Assembly (NCBI GenBank): GCA_000320605.2
Contig: KB445792.1
Location: forward strand, 1,803,581-1,867,580
Source: Gelatoporia subvermispora B
Lineage: Eukaryota; Basidiomycota; Agaricomycetes; Polyporales; Gelatoporiaceae
Length of the DNA stretch: 64,000 bases
Reading direction: 5' to 3'
A program made the position numbers and the translations under genes. Shown in pieces: positions 13,543-23,180 of this stretch. Each line of letters starts with the position of its first letter. Position 1 is the stretch's first letter. The notes under the pieces were generated by a model. That model ran no database searches. It saw only the letters and a list, made by a program, of their open reading frames with translations, and was not told the DNA's origin.

Positions 13543-16500
13543 TCAGTCACCGGGTGAGCAATAAGTATTTTGGCTTACGGGGTCTATCAGAATCGTGGCC
13601 CAGCAGCACGTCTGTCCTGTGTACACTACTGCACGCACCACGCTGCTCATGATGTTCCGAAGATCAATGAGCGACTTGGCGCGATCAGAGCCTGTAAGGG
13701 TGCTGAACGTGTTCGGCTGCCACAGCCGAACATGAAGATCGATACTCGATGGGGCGTCAGCATATAGCTTTCCTATAGCAAGAGTAGACGTACCATTTCG
13801 CCCATGGCGTCTCCTCCTGTCTCACATTGGAGGGACAGAACCATTCAACATATCCGAAAAGATATTGTCCCAGCCGGTTGTCCTGAACGCTGAATATGTG
13901 CGTCAGTTGACCCACCGAGTATCCCTCGTCGCCCGCATTTTGCACTGCGATCAATGAATCTGCAGTCTTGGGGGAGCGAGTGGATGCGTAAAACCGTTTG
14001 CTGTTGACCACAACGTAGTCGTAAAGCACGGCGCGGTTCGGGACACATGTGCTCGTCGAGTCTCTGGCAATTGCGAGCACAGAGTGAAACAGTGCTCCGG
14101 GATGAACCTTATGCAAATGGTGTAGAAATGCAAAATAAACATGCTGTGGCAACGCATCAGCACTACAGCGCGTGCTGAGGTTGAGCGTTGCCATTGCTAG
14201 TGACCATGCATCAGTACGTCCAATCACGGCGAGCCCAGGTGGTGACAAAGTTCACATACCATCTTCCGCATTTTTATCTAACTCCTGTGCTAGTGCCTGA
14301 AGCGTGCCACGATCATCCGCAGATGCCTTGAACATAGCTTCAATGGCACTGCCGATGCCTAAGTTTGCAGGCGTGCTGCGAGCTGCCTCTGCAAGCTGCT
14401 CAAGATGCCGTGAGTTTAGGACTACAGACGATGGATAAGAGTCTCACCAAGCGAGACGTGTTCACCGTCCGGAAGAATTCGCGTAAGAACGAGCACTCGA
14501 GCTCGCCGCCTGCGTGATTGTCGGTACGATACGACTTGAGTACTTTGTTCATCCGTTCAAAAATGAACGTCCAGAACTCGCGAAGCGGTCCATAGTCTCG
14601 AATGCACTCTGCCGTATGAGTTGCATAGTGGTGATTTGGGCATATCACAGGAGCGCCATACAACTGTCCGCTGCGTCAAACAACAGAGCTAATACAACCA
14701 TAGGGAATACGTATATGAATAAGCTCCGCACCATACTCCCGTATGAGCCGATCTGCCTCATCGATGGCAGATTTGCTAAGTTGGTCGCGCAAGATAATCT
14801 GGAGGGCCCTGGACAGCTTAAGGAAGTTGCTAAGGTCGTCGGGATGCATCTTGCAGGTCGTTTCGCCTTGGATGTCTGCCTCGGGACCTGAGAAGGAGTC
14901 TTCGTCGTGTGATACTGCGCCAGCATCGTCTGACTCTAGCTCCATCTCGCGAGCTCGCTCTGTGGGCTTGCGTGTGCGCCCTGAGCGGCGAGGAGCCGTG
15001 GACGTCTAGAAGTCATTTCAGTCAGAAATACATCTACATAACAAGCCGCGACTGACCTGTGCAACGTCCTGAGTGCGCGGACGCTTTCTGCTCTTCTGCG
15101 CGGCAGTTTGCTTCTTCTTCTGCGTCTTTTTTTGGCGGCGCTCGGCAAGGGCTTTCTCAATTTCCCCTCGGCGGTGTTCTAAGAGATGGGCATGGCACTG
15201 GACCATGCCTGCGGAATTCTCTAGGACTCCGTAGTCGTGCCATATCTGTGGCAGTTATGTGTGATACTGTCAGCGCATCTGTGAATGTCATAGCGCGGAT
15301 GTCACTGACAAGTAAAGGTCCGACTATTGTGGCCAATAACAGCCACTGATCTGCCGTGAGAGAACCACCTGCTGGCTCGCCGATGAGGCTGGGCAAACGT
15401 CCTAACCGTGCCAGAAGTTCGAGCTATTCATGATCATGATCAGTCAGAAATGATCTATTTCTGAGAGATCGAGTGGCTCACCTTAGCCAGCATCGCGTGA
15501 AAGGCACGCAGTTCGCGAGTCTTTCGGAGGATCTTCGCTTGAACCCAAATGTGGTAGAAGTGGGTCTTCACTAAGCCTGAATATAACATGAGCAGGGGAC
15601 AAACGCGATGGTTACTGACGTACCTAAGAATAGGTTATGCATGGGATTGACGACCACCATGCGGCACAGATTGAAGTAGGGCAGGCGCGCCAATTCAGAC
15701 CAACGCGTAGCATGATCCTTGGCGAATCGCTCGCGTGCCGCATCAGTCTGCAAGACCTTGTATTTGTTCATATGAGCACGCTGCTCAGTGTCGCTTCGCG
15801 GAGGGAAGGCTGGAAAAACAGTCTCGAGGTGAGCATTAGACAGCATGCGAGCGCGGGACACGTACCATCCTTCAAAAACGCATCCAACGTCGCCTTGAGA
15901 TGCTGTGTGATCCAATCGCGCGTGCAGAAGCATGTATGTGAGTGTGACCCGAACCCAGCGAGTTTGTGAGCCGCTGGCTTGTCGCATATGAGTCCAACAA
16001 GGATAACGCGCACGAGGCGCCCTTGCGGGAATTGAGGTGTTGCAACAGTGAAACCGTCCTTCCAGAGGCGTAGTAGCTCGTTGATAAGGACATGGAGGAA
16101 GAACTGGACTTGATCTGGGCCGGCCTCTTTAGGTCCTGGCATGATCCCCATGAGCAGAAGGTTTGACGTGCGATATCTGACAAATGTCAGCCATGGGAAA
16201 GCGCGCGCTGCATGTTGCAGACGTACCGGAGCGCCGATGGGAGGTTGATGACATTGAAGGACATGGGGCAAGAAGTGTGTGATGGGGCGATCTGGCTGTG
16301 CAAGTACGAAAACCTAGAGGCGCAGATATCAGTGGGGCTGTGGGAGAATTTTCCGAAACGCTGCTGATTCTCACCAGTCTACTCCTAGACTCACACCAAT
16401 GCGCAATTCAGACGAAGTTGAATTGGCGTCGAAAAAGGTCTTGTCGTCAGGACCCTTCAGCTCGCGGAGGATCTGTCCATCAAACATGTCTTGAAGGACA

Positions 16501-17612
16501 TCGGTTTGACGGGACTTCTTGCGCCACTGTTCGCAAAGGCCTTCCATCCCGGGCACGCAAAGCATGTCGGTCAGCTGACTCTGGAGGGATCGAAACGGGA
16601 AGCGTAGCAAAGGCTTGCGCACACGGCGCATGGTACGACCCTGACGCTGTTCCCTGGGAGTAGTAGTCGTCACGAAGAGGGGTGCATCGCAGTGAGTGCA
16701 AAGGGCGGCGTCTGAGATGGTCCCTGGGAAGACACGCGAACACGATGGGCAAACCGGGAGCGTCTGAAATGTCGGCTCAGCATGAAGTGCCGCAATAACC
16801 CCAGGGAGTGATGTTGCCATGGAAGGGACTACGGAGATACCCAGTAAGGTCAGGATCATCGAAAGTACCGTCAGAAGGGCATTACACGCGCGAAAGGGCA
16901 GATGCCACTGCGAGTGTAACCAGAATACCAGGACATAGATCAAGAAGATTGCTGGATTCGGGTGAACGTCGCTGACAGAAGCTAGACTCGGCAGCTGTGG
17001 GCCGGGCTCCAGATAGAAAGGGTCGAGTTCAGGGACTTGGGGGGTGGGAGAAAGTTGAACGGGAGTGTCGATAGCGTCGCCAGTGGAAGCGCACGGAGTG
17101 CCATCTGCAGGGATGCTGGAAGGTGCATCGTGTGAAGAGTCTTCCGAGAGAATCGCGTGTGGCTCCTCCTCCCAGTCGGAGTCCTCCCCGATGAGATCTG
17201 CGGAGCATATTTGTTCTGCGTGTTCTTGGAATTGTTGTCCACTGTCCTCGGCCGCAGCTACGTGGATCTGTATAGCATCTTGCGCTGTTGTGATGATATC
17301 CTGGAGTATGTGCGACTCAGACGATGCCGCAGTGCCTGTCTGATCATCGTGACCGTGGTTAGGCACAGGGGGGTCAAGAAGCGCGTCGTCAGTAGAAATG
17401 CGTAAGAGGGCATCCGAGGGCGGGAGGGAATCCGGGGGATATACTTCAGCTACTAGTGGTGTGCTGGAAGTAGGTGTGGGATGATAGGTGCTGGCAATAC
17501 GTCTGGCGGTCTGGAGATGTCGCTCTCGAGTAGAGCGAGGTTGATATGCACCTTGACATGTCTTACAGTGGCAGCGGACCGGCTTGCGAACGGGCTTGGG
17601 TGGCTGATGCAT
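13543..17612 (-). CDS. Tnp2-family transposase (Transposase_21-like), possibly inactive
   Basis: A multi-exon gene on the minus strand. The start is the ATG at 17612 (MHQPPKPVRKPVRCHCKTCQ); the in-frame codons further upstream are not ATG. It opens with a Cys/His zinc-finger-like segment (CHCKTC, then RHL), an acidic variable region, hydrophobic helices near 16860-16950 and a CPSC-CTHC pair. The transposase core follows: LRIGVSLGVDWFS, LRYRTSNLLLMGIMPGPKEA, FPQGRLVRVILVGLICD, RWSELARLPYFN, MVVVNPMHNLFLG, SLTADQWLLLATIVGP, and a C-terminal part with SVGQLTHIFSV. These match the order in fungal Tnp2 proteins as I know them. The usual DPMHNL motif reads NPMHNL here (codon AAT). The last exon, ending at the TGA at 13545-13543, is my best splice guess. 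Confidence 0.8.
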
Positions 17613-17930
17613 GAAGAACGAGTCAGTCAAACCATCGCAAAGCTCTGAAGAACCAGTTCACCATAGTCTGTCGCTGGAACAAGCAGAATTGGGTGGTGAG
17701 TGCTCATCGATGAGCGGAGGAAAACTGCCCAGGGCCGTGGACAGCACAACAATTGTAGTAGACATTCGATACAAAGTCTCAGCAATTGAGTCACGCGTTT
17801 GGGCGCGTGCGCACGTAATCAAATTCACTTCTGCGAATTTGACTGTCTCAGAACCTATGTTTGAACGAGCGAGAAAACATTGGTTTCGATGTATTTGGGA
17901 ACAGTACAGAGCTGCTAGTAATGTACTATA

Positions 17931-18840
17931 CTAGAAATAATCTGGGAGGTCGTGTTCCTCGACCTCCTCAACCTCCTCATCCTCTTGCTCTGGGATATCT
18001 TCCCCTGCATTGGGCGCAGCAGCAGGAGGAAGCTTGGGAGATGGGATGGAATCCGGCCAAGCGGCCACAGACTTGACCTGGAGATCACGGATGAAGTCTT
18101 GTGTATCACAAATACGAAGGGCCTAGTACAACGGGCCAAATATGAGTGCATGCACGAGTGAACAGAATGATGCAACTTACGGCGTTATGGTTCGCTTGGT
18201 TGTGACATAGGTCAGACAACCATTTCAACATCCATTCGTAGGACGTTGCCATCTCGAGGGGGGCACCCCACGTCCACTCTCGGGTGGTCCAGAGAGGGCC
18301 GTGGGCGCCGGGATGCTTGTCGTATATTGCCAGTACGATGTCGGGTCTGTAAACGATGAGGGAGGTCCAGTGCGTAGGGTCGTGAGCCGCGACCATCAAG
18401 TGCAGCATGTACGTTCCCTTGCGCAGGATGCCGTCTACGACACCGCCCTACGCAGCGTCAGATATGATATAACAAGAGAATGACTAGTGACATACCTTTC
18501 CCTTGTCGACCCAAACGATAGCATACACGCTGTTGGCTTCGATGCCCCGAAGAGCGCGTATGCCAACATCATCAATCTTGAACTGCGTGGATTCGAGACG
18601 TGCGAGGAGCTCGTCCATCTTCCAGCGGCCGTCGGGGGTGAAGTCGGAGATAGGTGCAGGCACAAGGGCATGAGACACAAATCGGCGTGGACGTCTCGGG
18701 GTGAGATCCTCGGGGCTTAGAGATCGCTGACGCTTGGTGATTGGACGCTTTGAAAGACGTTTCGTGGTAGGCTTCGGCTGATTGTGGTCCGTGGCAGTAG
18801 GCTGGGAGGGCTGAGTGCTAGTACTAGAGTCCATGGGCAT
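17931..18840 (-). CDS. Transposon accessory gene C, hypothetical protein with acidic tail
   Basis: Three exons, about 270 residues. The start is MPMDSSTSTQ at 18840 (a second ATG is two codons in). The N-terminus is basic and Pro/Thr-rich (KRLSKRPITKRQRS). A compact middle follows, including WKMDELLARLES, YAIVWVDKGK, GTYMLHLMVAAHDPTHWTSL and ATSYEWMLKWLSDLCHNQ. The C-terminus is very acidic (EQEDEEVEEVEEHDLPDYF), ending with TAG at 17933-17931. Intron donors GTATGTCACTAG and GTAAGTTGC keep the frame. It lies upstream of the transposase on the same strand. I do not recognise the family. Confidence 0.6.
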
Positions 18841-18939
18841 GATGGAGGATGGAAGAGGGATGCGACAGCCAAGAGTGAGAAACTGAGACCCAGAAATAGA
18901 GTTTTGAAATCGATGGCTGATACAAGAAGTAGGAGAGGT

Positions 18940-19175
18940 GTAAAAGCGAGAATACCTGGCGTAGAGAATATCGAAAGGAGTGGCCTATACCGAGAGTATC
19001 AGCAAGCGTTCTACATGCCCGATACGGCAAGTATCGAATGTGTCGCGCGACCGATACCAAACGTGGCGGCGGGTCCCACGCTACTTATGCCAGCAAACAT
19101 ATCGAACGTTTCGGGCACTATTCTATTCGTGCTACGGCAGTCACTACATGCTCGGCGGTACGTAGCAAAATTGTA
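18940..19175. repeat. Subterminal cluster of degenerate GATAC/GTATC motifs (right)
   Basis: This holds ATACC, ATATCG, GTATC, CGATACGG, GTATCGAA, CGATACC and CATATCG, in both orientations, about 0.7-1.0 kb from the right end. It mirrors the cluster at 10480-10770 and also serves as the upstream region of accessory gene C. Confidence 0.5.
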
Positions 19176-19533
19176 TCATAGGCCCATTACATTCTCAAAA
19201 ACGCAGTGACTCTCATCAGCCATCGGAAAGTCATCCCAGTAGTGTTTCGTACACACCGACAGTTTGCCTGAGATGGAGATTAATGGGTCAGTGCTGGGCA
19301 GTGCCGGATCAGGGAAGATAGCATACCTCAGCCATGGAGACATACATAGACGTGATGAGCGCGTCAGCCTCAATGTCCTCGAAAGGACGCAAGCCTTCCA
19401 ACCAGAAAGATTCCGTGGAGTCCAGAAAAGAGCTGATGAGTCGATCAATGGGCCAGAGGCGGGATGAGATAAGTCGGCTAGGACTTGAGGTGACAGGAGC
19501 AAGCCAAGTGGTGGATGTCAGATGTTTAGGCAT
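19176..19533 (-). CDS. Transposon accessory gene D, small hypothetical protein
   Basis: Two exons. The ATG is at 19533 (MPKHLTSTTWLAPVTSS). The first exon runs to SMYVSMAE, then a short intron (donor GGTATGCTATC, acceptor CATCTCAG), then GKLSVCTKHYWDDFPMADE to the stop at 19178-19176. The product is about 100 residues, with no motif I recognise. The in-frame region upstream of the ATG has only a TTG. It is the rightmost gene of the transposon; 19534-19905 beyond it is non-coding. Small size and lack of homology recall keep confidence modest. Confidence 0.4.
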
Positions 19534-19894
19534 GAGGAATCGGAGTCTTTGAAAGAAGATGCGAGCGAGGCGAGCGAGCAAGTGGGAGAAAGCGAGACTG
19601 CACAGTGTGCCAGTTGGCAGTGAGCGGACTTAAAAGACGAGAGGTGAAACATTTTGTTGATTCAAGAGACACGGTCACGAGCGAGCGTGGTGCCTATGGG
19701 TGGCGAGCATAGAGCTATGTCGAACGACAGCGCGTGCATAGATGTCGCATGTACGGTAGGAGTATATCGAACGCGGCCGTTAGAGAAGAGCTCTGTAGGT
19801 AGGGACGCCTACAGAGTCCTACGGAGCGCCTATATCGCAGCGCCTGCCGATCGTAGCCTATGTAGAAGCACCTGCCCTACGGGGGCAAAAGCAC

Positions 19895-19905
19895 CGTTCC
19901 AGATG
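19895..19905 (-). repeat. Right terminal inverted repeat
   Basis: CGTTCCAGATG, the exact reverse complement of the first 11 bases of the transposon, followed by TG at 19906-19907, where the interrupted repeat resumes. Confidence 0.85.
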
Positions 19906-20105
19906 TGTGGTCGGGTGCCAGGGGCCTTCGAGGCTCCATCCCGGGGAGGCCTCCTCGACGCTCAATATAGAGTAGTCGTCGAGAGCATCACGGCGTCATC
20001 GTGAATGGTAAAAAAAGTGCGCGGATGGTGCAATCAAGTGTCGTGTTGGACCTGGGTATTCGCAGATCACGTTTTCGTGTGACGGGTCTGCAGATATCAT
20101 ATTGC

Positions 20106-21190
20106 AGAAGACACATGAGAGTCGAGAATGACCAAGACTATTGATGATAGCGAAGGCGGGCATATAGAGATTGGGATATTGTTCATACGATTCCATGTGC
20201 AGGCTGCAGATAGGTAGCCATCATCCACAACCTGCTCCAGGACATCTTGCTTCCATCTCCATGTCCTCCGAGATGTCTCTAACTGCTATACGATGTCAGC
20301 ATATGGACTGAACGTATGCAATTACATTATAAGTCTGATTTGAACATGCAACCAATTTGATCTATTCAGCTGACCATGGAACATACTCAGATCATTTGCG
20401 GCTCCGACAATGTTCATACGGTCAGTGATATGCCTCCTGACCAATCACAAGCCGTATAATGGGACACCTGTCAGTAGTGTCATGCAGCAGTACTCCGCTG
20501 CACTCTTGTACTGGTGTGAACCTCCATATTTTCACAGGATTACATCACAACAGCATGGAATGTGTATATATTGTGCCTATGTAAGTGATTTTATAACGCT
20601 CAAGATCAATTGAGGTACGGTCGGACCGTCGAGTACTTAACCTCAATGATTGGGCACTCAGTGATACCAGAAGCATGATCAAGTGCTGCCCTTCGACTAC
20701 ACCACGAGCACAGTTAACAGCAACCTAGCCTAGTCTCATACGACCTCAACAACTCAATAAATGAGTCATTCAATCCTTTCTAACCCGCCTCGAGTCCGTC
20801 GCAAGTTGGCTGAGTATGACATCATTGACAGGGCGTCCCGTTATATGGCTTGTGATTGGACAGGACGCATCTCGCTACTCATATGGATAGTATCAGAGTC
20901 GCAAATGGTCTAGATATGTTCCAGTATCATCTGTGTAGCTCCAGTTATGCACATTTCTATCATGAGACTCACAGTTTCATCACCCAGGTTCAATTAATAT
21001 ATTGACACCGTATGCTCATATTGGAGACATCTCGGAGAACGTAGAGATGGCAGCGATATGTTTCGGAACAACTCGTGGATGGAATCTTCCATTTGATAAC
21101 ATACTATATGTGATGGTATGTAAAATAACTGATCTTATTGTGCCCGCGCCCGCTGCTATTCAGCCATTCTCGTGGGTCTTCCGAGTCTGT
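20106..21190. other. Non-coding interior of the hosting inverted-repeat element
   Basis: AT-richer sequence between the two inverted arms. Only short open frames under 115 codons occur, and none reads as a recognisable protein. I see no RNA gene. Confidence 0.5.
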
Positions 21191-21884
21191 GGTATGATCA
21201 TATGAAATCTGCAAACCCTGAAAAGTGTGATTTACGAAGACCCAGGTACAACACGACGCTTAATTGCACCATCCGCGCATTTTTTTTACCATTGACGATG
21301 ACGCCGCGATGCTCTCGACGACTACTCTATATTGAGCGTCGAGGAGGCCTCCCCGGGATGGAGCCTCGAAGGCCCCTGGCGCCCAACCACATTAAGGGCC
21401 TCCTAGGCCCATTACGTAAGCTTATGATGTCCGGACTGAGATGCTCCCACCGTGGGCATAGATCGATGCCCACAGTGCGAAAATGCTCAAGAAATGATAA
21501 GAAATGATCAAATTTCTTTTACCTGTTTCAGGTAGCTTAAGGTAAACACTAAGTAATCCGCATTCTTTGTGTTCCAGCAGTGTCTTCAAGGTGGTGCGAG
21601 GCGGGACATGCAATATAAAGTGCACTTCAAAGTGTAGATATCCTGCTTACATGCTTGTTATCAAGGGCATGCTGCAGACATACGAACTACATTAGCATGT
21701 CCTGCCTCGCGCTAGCCTGAAGGCATCACTAGGGACATAAAAGAGGACAATTGCTCTACTTTAACCTGATATTTTCCAAAATTGGCAAAGAACATTGAAT
21801 CATTTCTCGCTATTTCTTCAGCATTACTACATCTCAGACATGGATCTATGTCCATGGTGTCCTATAACGTCTGGCTTGCGAGAC

Positions 21885-22640
21885 TACCTTGCTTGCAAGG
21901 TCTCTCCATGCCACAATTGTGCCCATTTCTTTCCTTTTTTCCCACACTCATGTGCTCACCGCTCTTTTGACAGGTGCGTGTTCGATTCGCCCGCGTCGCA
22001 ATTATTATTATATATTATGCTTTCGGTGCCTGTCCTTATAGTGCCTAACCTCAGTCACCTCGGAGTAGCTCTCGATCGCACATTTCTCGTCTCTCGTCTC
22101 TATGTTATGCAGTCCTAGCTAACCAATCACCAGTCCTCTTCTCCTTTTTATTGCCTCTCTCCTCCATTTTAAACATTTTTGCATTGCCCGTTCATTTGGT
22201 ATCCCTTGTTCTTGCAATCATCGCACTCTATGCACTTACTTTGCTCGACCTTCCACTTGTCTGGATGTATCCCAGTCACATATTATTTTGGTCTTCAGTA
22301 ATTCTAGCCGGTCATCTTTCACCTTCAAATCTGGGTCATGCATCTGCAGGAATAGCTTCGTGTCAAACTGACGGAGCATTTAAATTGTCCCTCGCCCCGA
22401 GCAAGAGTGCATGTCCCTGGTAATGTCTGTGTGAGTGATTTTTCATATATATATGATTGATGTTTACGCGCTGACATTAAAGCACTCAGACATGTGCCGT
22501 GTGAAGCAAACTGATAAGTTACAGCTCTCATAACTTTAGCTTGCTGGTGATCGTATGCGTAGTCACCTTGCTTGCAAGGTTTCTCCTTGCCATAATTGTG
22601 ACCACTTTTCGTTCAACATATTCCCACGGTCCCTCGCGCG
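21885..22640. repeat. Diverged direct repeat pair around ACCTTGCTTGCAAGG
   Basis: The segment near 21885-21950 (CTTGCTTGCAAGGTCTCTCC then CACAATTGTG) recurs near 22565-22625 (CTTGCTTGCAAGGTTTCTCC then CATAATTGTG). The spacing is about 680 bases, and the intervening DNA has no convincing gene. This looks like decayed transposon debris or part of one element with internal repeats. Confidence 0.55.
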
Positions 22641-22844
22641 TGAACCTCCTTCCTTATCCGGTGCGCGTCTCAATGCGCGTCTTGACCTCGCACGTGCTCT
22701 CACATTCATGTATGAGGCTCGACGACCTCACAGGTACCATCCATGATGTAGTCCTGTAACTGAGAATTTCGCATGTATCCGCTGAAAGTTGTGATCACAA
22801 TAATGCACATGCAATCGGAGAAGTTCCAAGTTGCCGATAAAGGC

Positions 22845-23035
22845 AAGCAAGGTTGTTGCCGACATGGGCGGCGCTTCTCTAGTATGTAGTTGGGGTGGCA
22901 AAACAACATGTAGCATGCACAATAGTTAACAAATGTCCAGTCGATCCGAGGTGAGAAATGTACCTTGCATTTTGATGTTGTAAGTCGAGCAAGCAAGGTT
23001 ATTGCTGCGTCGCGCGGCACTTCTCTAGTATCTTG
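22845..23035. repeat. Second diverged direct repeat pair (AAGCAAGGTT...CTTCTCTAGTAT)
   Basis: 22850-22882 and 22991-23031 both read AAGCAAGGTT followed by GCGGC and CTTCTCTAGTAT, with small differences. The core CAAGCAAGG also resembles the half-palindrome CTTGCTTGCAAGG of the pair to the left. The second copy ends about 150 bases before the RTP1 start. Confidence 0.5.
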
Positions 23036-23180
23036 TTTTATGCAGAAATCGCGATCACGCGTCAATTTGGTCAATTACATGCGCAGGCGCCTAGAGTGGG
23101 AGATCACTCTCAACTCTTGAGCCTCCTCCGTGGTAGGCAATCTTTACTAGGTTACTCGCCGCTTGCTTGGGCTCGTTCAC

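Larger units (their letters stand above)
9991..19905. mobile_element. Tnp2-type DNA transposon, 9,915 bp, four genes
   Basis: The left end starts CATCTGGAACG at 9991 and the right end finishes CGTTCCAGATG at 19905, a perfect 11 bp terminal inverted repeat. TG flanks it at 9989-9990 and 19906-19907. The uninterrupted repeat copy at 21190-21440 reads straight through this junction (on its other strand, CTTAATGTGGTTGGG), which fits insertion with a 2 bp TG duplication. Inside are a Tnp2-like transposase, three accessory genes and clustered short repeats near both ends. Two-base duplications are known in parts of the CACTA/Mirage/Chapaev supergroup. The ends start CA but are not CACTA. Assignment to that supergroup rests on the transposase. 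Confidence 0.85.
9941..21440. mobile_element. Inverted-repeat element that hosts the larger transposon (interrupted)
   Basis: The sequence at 9941-9990 continues, after removal of the 9,915 bp insert, at 19908 to about 20105. The whole arm is present as an uninterrupted reverse complement at about 21190-21440. Both outer ends begin CTCAGTCCGGACATCA and share GCTTACGTAATGGGCCTAGG. Without the insert the element would be about 1.58 kb with arms near 240 bp and a roughly 1.1 kb centre with no recognisable gene. I found no clear target duplication around its outer ends. It may be a non-autonomous inverted-repeat transposon or two oppositely placed copies of one repeat. Confidence 0.7.

Noticed and set aside
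9941..21440. LTR retrotransposon with solo LTRs
   Set aside because: The repeat copies are in inverted, not direct, orientation, and no reverse transcriptase, integrase or primer-binding site is visible.
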